Positions 13,559 to 20,624 of a stretch of 23,181 nucleotides of DNA are shown here, one piece after another (position 1 is the first letter of the stretch; the number at the start of each line of letters is the position of its first letter). The notes below the pieces were generated by a model. It worked only from the letters and a program-made list of their open reading frames with translations. It was not told the origin of the DNA and did no database searches. The translations under genes and the position numbers were made by a program. Origin of the DNA: Myxococcota bacterium (GTDB lineage Bacteria; Myxococcota_A; UBA9160; PR03). The stretch spans positions 1-23,181 of the forward strand of contig JASJBO010000010.1 of NCBI GenBank assembly GCA_030066475.1, in the 5' to 3' direction.

Positions 13559-14221
13559 TTAGCGACGGCGGCGCGTGGCCAGGACGATCGTGGTGAAGCC
13601 TCCGGCGAAGAGCAGGAAGCCGCCCGGCTCGGGCATCGCGGGGGTCGGCGCCACGTAGGGAACCACGCCGGCGACCAGATCGACCATCACGGGCATGCCC
13701 TCGACCTCGAAGCCGATCAGGTACTTGTCCTCTTCGCCGATCCAGGGGTAGGTCGCCGCCATGTCCTCGCCGTCCGGGTTGGCCGACGCGTCCGTGCTGT
13801 AGATGACGTCGCTTCCCGCTTCCTCGAAGCTGGCCACGAAGGCGATCGGCCCGGTCCCGGGCGTGAAGGTGCTCTGGATGGTGAAATCGTCCCAGTCGTA
13901 GATCCGGCCGTTGTTGAAGTCGATCACGGCGATCTGGCTCGTCATGCCGATCGTGACGTCGTCGCCGGGCTCGAAGATGGTGATGATCTCGCTGGGGTCG
14001 CTCTCGAAGTAGAAGCCGAAGGAGCTGGCCTGGCCGAGCTGCGCGGGGATGTCGCGCATCTCGAGCGAGGCAACCCAGTCCTCGTTGACGAAGAGCTCCG
14101 TCCCGTCGTCGGCACCGAAGTCCGACGGGGGCGTGTAGTGCTCGAGCGGAAGCGCCTGCGCGGTGCTGCCAGCGAAGGCCATCAACGTGATTGCGAACAA
14201 GAAGATTCCGAGGGATTTCAT
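13559..14221 (-). CDS. PEP-CTERM exosortase-sorted protein, unknown function
   Basis: The 220-residue protein starts with a signal peptide (SLGIFLFAITLMAFAGSTAQA) and ends with a textbook PEP-CTERM tail: PEPGG at about 197-201, a hydrophobic helix and RRRR at the very end. Proteins with this tail are recognised and cleaved at the inner membrane by exosortase and usually end up in exopolysaccharide or at the surface. The mature part is acidic and beta-rich (FGFYFESDPSEIITIFEPGDD, FVASFEEAGSDVIY) without a recognised family. I chose the second of two adjacent ATGs (14221 rather than 14224) because GGAG then sits five bases upstream. A 28-bp palindrome follows the stop. The gene-free 375 bp upstream must hold its promoter. 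No exosortase gene lies in the window. Confidence 0.9.
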   Translation of the reverse strand: MKSLGIFLFAITLMAFAGSTAQALPLEHYTPPSDFGADDGTELFVNEDWVASLEMRDIPAQLGQASSFGFYFESDPSEIITIFEPGDDVTIGMTSQIAVIDFNNGRIYDWDDFTIQSTFTPGTGPIAFVASFEEAGSDVIYSTDASANPDGEDMAATYPWIGEEDKYLIGFEVEGMPVMVDLVAGVVPYVAPTPAMPEPGGFLLFAGGFTTIVLATRRRR

Positions 14222-14596
14222 CATCGCTCCCAAGCACACCTTCGACTTCACCATCGAGACCCAGCCCACCTTGGACAGCTCACCTTAGGCCACCCGATAT
14301 GCCAAGGACCCACAACTCCCCGGCATCCTCCGCGGTGCCATGACGGAACGAGGCGATGATGCCCGGTCCGGACCGCCATGTCTACAGAAAAATCGCCTGG
14401 GATCGGCGACTTGCACAGAATCTCCGAGCGCCTCCAGGCGCGACGAATTGCCGCGGGTCGAGGGGAAAAACCCCGCCGGGGAACGCTCGAGAGCGCCGGT
14501 CGAGCCGCAGCGCGTAGAGCTGCGGGGCAGAATGCACCAAATTGGTGTCTCGGGCCCTCGGAGTCTTCCCCGAGGGGCCCGATCCGTTGGTGACGT
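14222..14596. other. 375-bp gene-free region dense in inverted repeats
   Basis: No credible gene is present here. The stretch lies between the start of the PEP-CTERM gene and the stop of the metalloprotease gene. Seven inverted repeats fall within 14351-14582: AGGCGAT (14351-14357) with ATCGCCT (14392-14398), enclosing the palindrome CGGTCCGGACCG (14364-14375); GCGCCT-CC-AGGCGC (14428-14441); GGGG-AAAAA-CCCC (14462-14474); CGCTC-GA-GAGCG (14484-14495); CCGCAG/CTGCGG (14505-14525); CACCAA-A-TTGGTG (14535-14547); and a long hairpin at 14550-14582. The CCCC at 14471-14474 can also pair with GGGG at 14478-14481, giving alternative folds. This could be a structured leader or small RNA, or stacked terminator and operator sites. 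No known riboswitch consensus was recognised. Confidence 0.4.
14550..14582 (-). terminator. Probable terminator hairpin of the metalloprotease gene
   Basis: A 12-bp stem (TCGGGCCCTCGG paired with CCGAGGGGCCCGA, one bulged G) with an eight-base loop lies 15 bases past the metalloprotease stop at 14597. On the minus strand it is followed by AGACACCAATTTGGTG rather than a run of T, so it is not a classical intrinsic terminator, but its place fits transcript-end formation. Confidence 0.5.
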
Positions 14597-15436
14597 CTAC
14601 GCCGATGCGCTTCGGCGCCGAGCCCGGCGGCAGGCGCCGGCCCCGAGGAGGCCAGCCGCGACGAGGTGTGCGGAGCCCGGCTCGGGCACGCGCGCGGGGT
14701 CGAGGTCGACGGACCCGAAGCCGTTCGCCGCCGCCGCGCCCAGCACGTCGGCCGCACTCAGGAGCCGGCGTTCGCCCACGTCGAAGTAGGGGTACATCAG
14801 GGCGCCGGCGAGCGTGAGGTGGTCGGCGTCCGCGGTGACCGGCAGCTCCGCCCCGGCGAAGGGAAGCGGTGCTGCGACATCGACGTCGCCGTCGAGCGTC
14901 TCGCTGCCGTGCGGCCCGAACTCGCCGACGAAGCCGAGGGTGTGTCCGATCTCGTGCGCCACCACCGAGAGCAGGTCGTAGCCGAAGGCGGAGTCGAGCG
15001 TGGTCGCACGCAGGGTGCGGCCGACGTTGACGAGACCCGCCGAGCTGCCCAGGTCCTGCTCGATCCCGGGCAGCACGAGGAACTCGTCGTCGTCGTCCGG
15101 CGACGCGTCGACGAACCACCGGGCGCGGTTGCTGACCCTGAGCAAGCCGCCCCCGCTGCGCCCGCTGCCGGTGGCGAAAGCGAAGCCGAGCTGACCGTAC
15201 GGCAGCGGCGCCCAGCCGTAGAAGACCGTCACCGTGTGGTCGTCGAGCAGGGCGCGCTCCCACAGACCGGCGGCGGCGCGGAACACGCGGTCCAGGTTGC
15301 CTCCACCAGCTACCAGCGTGTCGGGCGGCGCCGGGCCCGCCAGCCGCATGCCGACGATCGTCAGGGCGGCCGCGGAGTGGCTCAGCGTCAGGGCGAGGGC
15401 GAGCGCGAGACAGGGGAGCAGCGAGCGCAGCAGCAT
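14597..15436 (-). CDS. PEP-CTERM-tagged zinc metalloprotease (metzincin-like)
   Basis: The 279-residue protein has a signal peptide at 1-24 (SLLPCLALALALTLSHSAAA). The zinc site HEIGHTLGF lies at 161-169, with His161 and His165 as ligands and Glu162 as catalytic base. Instead of the usual metzincin His/Asp a few residues on, the sequence continues VGEFGPHGS, so the third ligand is unclear; His206 in DADHLTLAGALMYP is a candidate, and Met214 there looks like the Met-turn. The C-terminus is VPEPGSAHLVAAGLLGAG followed by CRRARRR, a PEP-CTERM sorting signal (Pro252-Glu-Pro254). PEP-CTERM metalloproteases with HEIGH-x-LGF are known as a family without clear substrates. The ATG at 15436 has GGAGA about 12 bases upstream. 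It is the second protease in the window and carries a different surface-sorting tail from the serine protease at 6614. Confidence 0.88.
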   Translation of the reverse strand: MLLRSLLPCLALALALTLSHSAAALTIVGMRLAGPAPPDTLVAGGGNLDRVFRAAAGLWERALLDDHTVTVFYGWAPLPYGQLGFAFATGSGRSGGGLLRVSNRARWFVDASPDDDDEFLVLPGIEQDLGSSAGLVNVGRTLRATTLDSAFGYDLLSVVAHEIGHTLGFVGEFGPHGSETLDGDVDVAAPLPFAGAELPVTADADHLTLAGALMYPYFDVGERRLLSAADVLGAAAANGFGSVDLDPARVPEPGSAHLVAAGLLGAGACRRARRRSASA

Positions 15437-15636
15437 CAGGACGGGTCTCCGCGAGAGCGTTCCCCGTTCCCGGTCGCGGACCCTTCTATCAGAGTCGCTT
15501 CAGGCTTGGCAAGCACGCCGTGTGCCGCGGCGTCTCACTTCGGGACAGCCTGCACCAGACCTGCCGCTGGAGCGCGCGCTCGTCGGCTCGACCGTGGCAC
15601 GCTTCCTGCTCCGCTCTCCGGACGAGGAGGCGAGCC
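15437..15636. promoter_or_regulatory. Divergent intergenic region, metalloprotease / Yip1-like protein
   Basis: This 200-bp gap lies between head-to-head genes. It includes a short less GC-rich stretch (CTTCTATCAGAGTCGCTTC at 15483-15501). The plus-strand gene has GAGGAGG at 15624-15630. No convincing promoter hexamers or operator repeats were recognised. Confidence 0.3.
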
Positions 15637-16209
15637 ATGAGTGACGGCATTCCGGAGGCGGCGCCCGGGTCGGGCGCTGCGCCCGCGCGCTCGCTGGGCG
15701 CGCGCTGGCTCGCAGCGGCGCGGCTCGACGCGGCGCTCTACGACGAGATCGAGCACGACCCCGGCGCGCTCTGGCAGTCCGCGCTGGTGGTGGTCGTCGC
15801 CGGCCTGGCGCGCGGAGTCGGGAGCTTTGCCGTCGAGGGCTGGGTCGGCCTGCTGGCCGGTACCGTGGCGGGTGCGCTGCTCTGGTTCACGACCAGCGCC
15901 GTGGTCCTGGCCGTCGGCATCCGGGTGCGGCCGGGGGCCTCGAGCTTCGAGGAGCTGCTGCGCACGCTGGGCTTCGCCGCGGCGCCGCTCTGGCTGCTGG
16001 TGCTCGGGGCGCTGCCGCTGGGCTTCGTGCGCGAGGTGCTCTGGCTGGTGATCCACGCCTGGGCCGTGCTCGCGCTGGTCGTGGCGGTGCGGGCCGCGCT
16101 CGATACCGACACGCGTCGCGCCCTGCTGGTGTGCGCGGGCGCGATCGGTCTGGGCCTGGCGCTGCTGCTGATCCTGAGCCTGCTCTTCTTCGGCCTGACG
16201 GCCGCCTGA
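15637..16209 (+). CDS. Yip1-like multi-spanning membrane protein
   Basis: The 190-residue protein has a ~40-residue soluble N-terminus followed by about five hydrophobic segments: SALVVVVAGLARGVGSF, LLAGTVAGALLWFTTSAVVLAVGI, a segment around APLWLLVLGALPLGFV, EVLWLVIHAWAVLALVVAV and ALLVCAGAIGLGLALLLILSLLFF. The layout and the conserved-looking motif SFEELLRTLGFAAAP match the bacterial Yip1/YIPF-like membrane family, whose role in bacteria is unclear. There is no signal peptide; the first segment would insert the protein in the inner membrane. The ATG at 15637 has a strong GAGGAGG ribosome site at a six-base spacing. A second small membrane protein follows 52 bases downstream on the same strand and may be co-transcribed. 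Confidence 0.82.
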   Translation: MSDGIPEAAPGSGAAPARSLGARWLAAARLDAALYDEIEHDPGALWQSALVVVVAGLARGVGSFAVEGWVGLLAGTVAGALLWFTTSAVVLAVGIRVRPGASSFEELLRTLGFAAAPLWLLVLGALPLGFVREVLWLVIHAWAVLALVVAVRAALDTDTRRALLVCAGAIGLGLALLLILSLLFFGLTAA

Positions 16210-16261
16210 CGGCCGCCTCCGCGCGCCGGGTGCGGGTGCCGTCCGCCTGCGCTACGGCTGC

Positions 16262-16570
16262 ATGACGATGGATGTGCTGCTCGCCGGCTGCCTCGCCGTC
16301 TACTTCGCCCCGTGCGTGGTGGCGTCGTGGAAGGAGCACCCGCGCGAGGGCTGGATCTTCGTGCTGACCCTGCTCACCGGCTGGACGGGGATCGGCTGGG
16401 CGGCCGCCCTGATCTGGGCGGCGCGTCCCGTGGCGGCGCGGGAGGAGCCTGCGGTGCTGGCGCGCCGCGAGCACCTGCGCCTGCTCGCGGGGGGACGCGA
16501 CGAGATCGCGGGCAGGCGACCGCCCCGGCGCAGCGGTGCCGCCCCCGAAGCCGAGCGCTCGCTGCGCTAG
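16262..16570 (+). CDS. Superinfection-immunity-family small membrane protein
   Basis: The 102-residue protein has two predicted membrane helices (VLLAGCLAVYFAPCVVASW and IFVLTLLTGWTGIGWAAALIWAA) and a basic cytoplasmic tail. The second helix carries the GWTGIGW-x-x-ALIWA signature of the superinfection immunity family named after phage T4 Imm. Many bacteria carry such proteins outside any prophage, and most have no tested role, so defence against phage DNA entry is only one possibility. The tail, rich in Arg and Glu (AARREHLRLL-type), is unlike T4 Imm. The ATG at 16262 or the ATG two codons later are both possible; no strong ribosome site is seen. It lies 52 bases after the Yip1-like gene. 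It ends six bases before repeat copy 3, opposite the TRAP operon's last gene. No phage genes are nearby. Confidence 0.72.
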   Translation: MTMDVLLAGCLAVYFAPCVVASWKEHPREGWIFVLTLLTGWTGIGWAAALIWAARPVAAREEPAVLARREHLRLLAGGRDEIAGRRPPRRSGAAPEAERSLR

Positions 16571-16576
16571 CTGTCT

Positions 16577-16640
16577 GACTTCGTTCGGCTTCGCCTCACT
16601 GCGCGCGCCCTGCGGGCGCTTGCAAGGGGCTTCTGCCGCG
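16577..16640 (+). repeat. 64-bp dispersed repeat, copy 3 (convergent junction)
   Basis: This copy begins GACTTCGTTCGGCTTCGCC and ends TTCTGCCGCG. The stem GCGCCC-TGC-GGGCGC is conserved. It starts six bases after the stop of the superinfection-immunity-like gene and ends two bases before the stop of the opposing TPR gene. Like copy 1, the upstream coding end reads GCTAGCTG around the stop codon, so similarity may reach slightly further left. Confidence 0.85.
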
Positions 16641-16642
16641 CC

Positions 16643-17608
16643 TCAGTATCCCCTCGAGGGCGTCGGCGGTGCGGACGGTGGGCCGGTGCTCGCGTTCGCG
16701 AGGGGACCCGGGGCCTGCTCGCTCGTCCCGGTCGCCTGGTCGCGCACCTGATCGACGTCGAGGAAGCCGATCCGCGAGTAGCCGCACGCCTTCTGCGGCG
16801 ACTCGATCAGGTGTCGGGCGGCGGCCTGGTCCTGGGCGTCGGTCGAGAGCCGGGTCGGCATCGCGAGGGCTGCGTGCAGCACGCGGAAGCCCGCCTCGCT
16901 GCGCTCCGGGTCGTCGCGGCGCTCGCCCAGGCACAGCAGCACGGCGCCGTGCTCGACGTGGTAGTCGATGCGCTCGGGCGAGATCGCCAGCGCCCTGCGG
17001 ATGTGATCGAGCGCGCGATCGGCGTCGCCCCGCACGCCGAACACGAACTGGAGCCAGAACCACTCCGGCACGAGGCGGTAGAAGCCCGCACTCGCACTGT
17101 ACAGGTTGCCGAGCGTGGTGTTGCCGTTGGCGTCGCGGTGCTGCGGGGGCTCGCGCAGGCCCAGGTCGAGCAGCGCGCGCAGGTCGCGCGCGTGACGGGC
17201 GCCCCACACCAGTCCCTTCTGCTCGACGCTGCGTCCCCACGATGCGTAGCGCCAGAGCGCGCAGGCCCCGCAGCGCGGGTTGCGCTCCAGACCGCGCGCC
17301 GACCACTCCGCGGCGCGCTCGAACAGCGCCATGCGCTGCGGGCTGCCGATCGCGTGCTCTTCGCCCGCGCGCCAGTAGCTGCGGGCGGCGCGCCAGCACG
17401 CGTCGGAGCTCGCGGGGTCGCGGCGCGCGACGGTCTCGAAGTGGCGCGCGGACTCGATCAGCGCGCCTTCCGCTTCGAGCGCCGTGGCTTGGGACCAGAG
17501 CTGCGCGAGATCTGCGGCTTCCGAGGCGGTTGCGGGTGTCGCGAAGATCAGGAACAGCGCCGCGAGCCGAAGCGCGCGGCCCGTGGGGGGGAGCACCGCG
17601 CTGCGCAC
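16643..17608 (-). CDS. Exported TPR protein, last gene of the TRAP operon
   Basis: The 321-residue protein has an N-terminal signal sequence (ALRLAALFLIFATPATASEA). The mature part is built of helical TPR-like pairs, for example LWSQATALEAEGALIESARHF, AARSYWRAGEEHAIG and ALDHIRRALAISPERIDYH. A central segment GNTTLGNLY with FYRLVPEWFWLQFVFGV, rich in aromatics, separates the N- and C-terminal helices. The last ~30 residues are a Pro/Ser/Gly-rich disordered tail. The start is GTG at 17608; another GTG four codons later is possible. It begins 42 bases after the stop of the 387-residue TPR gene and is the end of the leftward run beginning with the crotonase. Periplasmic location is inferred from the signal. 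By context it may assist the TRAP transporter, as TatT does, but that has not been shown for this protein. Confidence 0.8.
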   Translation of the reverse strand: MRSAVLPPTGRALRLAALFLIFATPATASEAADLAQLWSQATALEAEGALIESARHFETVARRDPASSDACWRAARSYWRAGEEHAIGSPQRMALFERAAEWSARGLERNPRCGACALWRYASWGRSVEQKGLVWGARHARDLRALLDLGLREPPQHRDANGNTTLGNLYSASAGFYRLVPEWFWLQFVFGVRGDADRALDHIRRALAISPERIDYHVEHGAVLLCLGERRDDPERSEAGFRVLHAALAMPTRLSTDAQDQAAARHLIESPQKACGYSRIGFLDVDQVRDQATGTSEQAPGPLANASTGPPSAPPTPSRGY

Positions 17609-17650
17609 CCTGCCACCCTACCATGCGCGGCCGCGGCGGGGGAAGCGGAT

Positions 17651-18814
17651 TCAGTCGCCGCCTGCCGGACGCACGCCCGGAATGGCGAACGGCCGACGCA
17701 GTCCATCCTCGGCGAGGCTCGCCGCAAGTCGGCTGTGGCGGAGCGCGCCGAGCTCGGCCACCTCCTGGTAGAGCGCCAGCGCCGCCGCGCGCTCGCCCTC
17801 CGCGTCGAGCGCCTGGGCGCGGGTGAGCAGCAGCCACGGCCTTCCCCAGCTCGGGGATCTCGGCTCGTCCGGCCCGAAGACCTCGAGCAGCGTGAGTGCG
17901 TGGGCGGCGCGTCCGCGCATCAGCTCGGCGCGGGCACGCCACAGCCGCCCGATCGCGATGCGACTGCGGTCCAGCTCGTCGCGTCCCTCCTGCGCCTCCA
18001 GCTGCAGCGCCTGCTCGATGGCGGCCTTGTAGCGTCGCCACTCGATCAGCACCCAGATCAGATCGGAGCGGATCAGCGTGTTCTCGGGATAGCGCGTGAC
18101 CAGATCGCTCAGGAGCGCGTGCGCTCGCGGCAGGTCGATCGGCTCGTGGTAGGTGCTGATGTTCGAGAGGATGAGCCGCGCCTGGTCGCGGTTCACGTCG
18201 CCGCGCTCCGCGACGTCGTTCAGGTAGCGACGGCCGGTCGGGCCGTCGCCGCTGGGCACGAACGGCAGCCAGCGCAGCCAGCGAAACCAGCGCGTCACGA
18301 GGTCGGCGTAGTAGTAGTAGAGGCCGACGGGGTAGAGGGCGTCGACCCACTCGGGCTCGAGCTCCAGGACGCGTTCGAGGTGCACGCGGCCGAGCTCGCC
18401 GAGTCGGCCCGCGCGCAGGTAGTGACCGCGCACGCCCAGGATGCGGCCGAGCTGGGTGAGCGCCTTTCCGGCGTAGTAGTGCGCTTCGGCGTCGTCCGGG
18501 TCGATCGCGAGCCGCGCCTCGGCCAGGGCGACGGCGCGCTCGGCGTGGGACTCGATCGCGGCGTCGTAGCGGGTGTTCTCCTCGTCGAAGATCTGGCGCC
18601 AGAAGAGCGTGCGGACCGCGCCGACCTGGCCGGCGGGGTGACTCGGGTGCTCCCGGCGCAGCCGTGCCCACACCGCGTCCGCGCCGTCGCGGTCGCCGAC
18701 GAAGTTCAGGCGCACGCCCTCGCGCAGCAGCGCCTGGATCTCGGGTGCCGCAGCGTGTGCACCCTGGGCGGTGAGCAGACCGAAGACCAGGACCGCCCGC
18801 GCCAGCCCGCTCAC
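17651..18814 (-). CDS. Exported TPR protein translationally coupled to DctM
   Basis: The 387-residue protein starts at GTG 18814, whose last two bases plus the next one form the TGA stop of dctM (GTGA overlap). This coupling fixes the start and the operon. Residues 1-21 are a signal peptide (LARAVLVFGLLTAQGAHA). The rest is TPR-like: AVWARLRREHPSHPAGQ, AEARLAIDPDDAEAHYYAGKA, HLERVLELEPEWVDALY and LLSDLVTRYPENTLIR. An aromatic-rich block LYYYYADLVTRWFRWLRWL (~168-186) could lie at the membrane or bind a lipid-like ligand. Coupling to the permease suggests roughly equal synthesis with it and a shared task. It is not the TatT subunit itself, which is encoded upstream of dctP, so the operon encodes extra TPR partners. 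Confidence 0.85.
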   Translation of the reverse strand: MSGLARAVLVFGLLTAQGAHAAAPEIQALLREGVRLNFVGDRDGADAVWARLRREHPSHPAGQVGAVRTLFWRQIFDEENTRYDAAIESHAERAVALAEARLAIDPDDAEAHYYAGKALTQLGRILGVRGHYLRAGRLGELGRVHLERVLELEPEWVDALYPVGLYYYYADLVTRWFRWLRWLPFVPSGDGPTGRRYLNDVAERGDVNRDQARLILSNISTYHEPIDLPRAHALLSDLVTRYPENTLIRSDLIWVLIEWRRYKAAIEQALQLEAQEGRDELDRSRIAIGRLWRARAELMRGRAAHALTLLEVFGPDEPRSPSWGRPWLLLTRAQALDAEGERAAALALYQEVAELGALRHSRLAASLAEDGLRRPFAIPGVRPAGGD

Positions 18815-20097
18815 TCGCCGGTTCCCACCAGCACCAGGCTGAGCGCGGGCCAGTAGGTGATCACCAGGACGGTGCCGAGCAGGATCGCGAAGAACGGCAC
18901 GGTGGCCAGGTAGACCTCCATGACCGGGCGACGGAAGCGATAGCTCGCGATGAACAGGTTCATGCCGACGGGCGGCGTGATGTAGCCGAGCTGCATGTTC
19001 GCCAGGAACAGGATGCCGAGGTGCACGGGGTGGATGCCGTAGCTCACCGCGACCGGGAGCAGGATCGGCACCACGATCACCAGCGCAGAGAAGATGTCGA
19101 GCATCATGCCGAGCCCGAGCAGGAAGAGGTTGAGCAGCAGCAGGAACGTGAGGCGGTCGTCGACGCGCGCGCGGATCGCCTCGAACAGCCGCGTGGGCAC
19201 CTCGGTGTCGATCACGTAGTTGGTCGAGGCGAGCGACACGCCCAGGATCACGAGGATCGCTCCGACCAGGATCATCGACTCGCGCATCACGGCCGGGAGC
19301 TGGCGCAGCGGGATCTCGCGGCGGATGCCGACCTCCACCACCAGCACGTAGAGCGCGGTGACGGCGGCGGCCTCCGAGAGCGCGAAGGTGCCGCTGTAGA
19401 TGCCGCCCAGCACCACGATCGGGAGCGGCAGCTCGCCGGCGGCGTTGCGCAGCGAGGCGCGTGCCTCGGGCCACGAGAAGCGCGGACCCGGTCGTGTGAG
19501 TCCGCGTCGCTGCCACATGCTCCAGGCCGAGAGCGCGGCGATCATCAGCAGTCCGGGCAGCAGGCCGGCTGCGAACAGGTCGTCGATCCGGACCGGCTCG
19601 CCCAGTCCCATCTGCTGGGCCACGACGCCGTAGAGGATGAGCGGCAGCGCCGGCGCGAACAGCAGCCCCAGGCTCCCAGCCGTGGTGACCAGTCCGAGGC
19701 TGAAGCGCTCCGGGTAGTCGGCCTGCTGGAGGGCCGGGTAGAGCAGGGCGCCGAGCGCCACGATGGTGACGCCCGATGCGCCCGTGAAGGCGGTGAACAG
19801 CGCGCAGGTCACGAGCGCGACGATCGCGAGGCCGCCCGGCAGCCAGCCCAGCCACGCGCGCGTCACGCGCACCAGACGGTCGGGGGCGGTGCTCTCGCCG
19901 AGCAGGTAGCCGGCGAACGTGAAGAGCGGGATGGCGAGCAGCACCGGGGTGTCGGCGAGGCGCTGGATCTCGATCGCCACCACGGCCAGGTCGATCTCCT
20001 CGCGCTGGAAGCCGAGCAGCGCGCTGGCGGCGATGACCGCGAACAGCGGCGCGCCCAGCAGCGCGAGCACCAGCAGGCCGAGGCCGGCCGCGATCAC
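18811..20097 (-). CDS. dctM: TRAP transporter large permease subunit
   Basis: This 428-residue integral membrane protein is the normal length for DctM, the 12-helix subunit that moves substrate with the sodium or proton gradient. Family marks include FTAFTGASGVTIVALG, ALSEAAAVTALYVL and GYITPPVGMNLFIA near the C-terminus. The start is GTG 20097, which overlaps the DctQ stop as GTGA; the frame continues upstream but is DctQ shadow. Its own stop overlaps the start of the next TPR gene. The coupled arrangement DctP-DctQ-DctM-TPR is seen directly. Substrate specificity lies mainly with DctP. It acts in the inner membrane. Confidence 0.96.
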   Translation of the reverse strand: MIAAGLGLLVLALLGAPLFAVIAASALLGFQREEIDLAVVAIEIQRLADTPVLLAIPLFTFAGYLLGESTAPDRLVRVTRAWLGWLPGGLAIVALVTCALFTAFTGASGVTIVALGALLYPALQQADYPERFSLGLVTTAGSLGLLFAPALPLILYGVVAQQMGLGEPVRIDDLFAAGLLPGLLMIAALSAWSMWQRRGLTRPGPRFSWPEARASLRNAAGELPLPIVVLGGIYSGTFALSEAAAVTALYVLVVEVGIRREIPLRQLPAVMRESMILVGAILVILGVSLASTNYVIDTEVPTRLFEAIRARVDDRLTFLLLLNLFLLGLGMMLDIFSALVIVVPILLPVAVSYGIHPVHLGILFLANMQLGYITPPVGMNLFIASYRFRRPVMEVYLATVPFFAILLGTVLVITYWPALSLVLVGTGE

Positions 20098-20624
20098 CGT
20101 GCCCCTTCCTGGCTCCGGACCAGCCGAACGGCGGCGAGCCACGCGTGCAGCACGTGGCGCAGCGCCATGGCGCCGAACGCGAACGGGATCACGGCGGCCA
20201 GCAGCCAGGCCGGCACGCCCGCCCAGGCGGCGGCACCGGCCTCCCACTCGGAGCCCACGAAGCGTCCGGCGTGGTACGCGACCACGCCGCAGATCGCAGC
20301 GGTGGCGAGGCTGGTGAGGATGCGAGCGGCGAGGCCGGCGCGCGGCGGCAGCGCGCGCGCGGCCACGTCGACCCGGATGTGGCGGTCGCCGCGGCTCGCC
20401 GCGAGGGCGCCCAGCAGTCCGAGCCACAGGACACCCGTGCGCAGCAGCGGGTCGATCCACGGCACGCCCGCATCGAACGCGTTGCGTAGCAGGATCTGGA
20501 GCGGGGCGAGCAGCACCAGCGTGCCGAGCAGCCCGGCGAGGACGCCGTCCTCGACCCGGTGCAGCCAGGCGAGGGCGCGAGCCGGAGGCGGGGTCTCGTC
20601 GGCGCTAGTGGGCACGGGCCTCAC
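20094..20624 (-). CDS. dctQ: TRAP transporter small permease subunit
   Basis: The 176-residue protein (from GTG 20624) has four predicted membrane helices, typical of DctQ: LAGLLGTLVLLAPLQILLR, GVLWLGLLGALAASR, ILTSLATAAICGVVAYHAG and WLLAAVIPFAFGAMALR. The family's DRHIRVDVAAR-like loop, normally around G-x-H-I-x-V-D, follows helix 2. The start overlaps the dctP coding end by 20 bases; a GTG three codons later is an alternative. The stop overlaps dctM by four bases. It pairs with DctM in the inner membrane, where the two form the transport core. Confidence 0.93.
   Translation of the reverse strand: MRPVPTSADETPPPARALAWLHRVEDGVLAGLLGTLVLLAPLQILLRNAFDAGVPWIDPLLRTGVLWLGLLGALAASRGDRHIRVDVAARALPPRAGLAARILTSLATAAICGVVAYHAGRFVGSEWEAGAAAWAGVPAWLLAAVIPFAFGAMALRHVLHAWLAAVRLVRSQEGAR

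Noticed and set aside
14289..14305. A sigma-54-like promoter on the minus strand upstream of the PEP-CTERM gene (TTGGCATATCGGGTGGC)
   Set aside because: The -24 half matches TTGGCA, but the essential GC of the -12 element is displaced by one base, so spacing is wrong. Sigma-54 control of PEP-CTERM genes is known, yet this site is not good enough to call.
18815..19855. Long in-frame extension upstream of the 387-residue TPR protein
   Set aside because: It lies wholly inside dctM in another frame. The GTG at 18814 overlaps the dctM stop as GTGA and is followed at once by a signal peptide.
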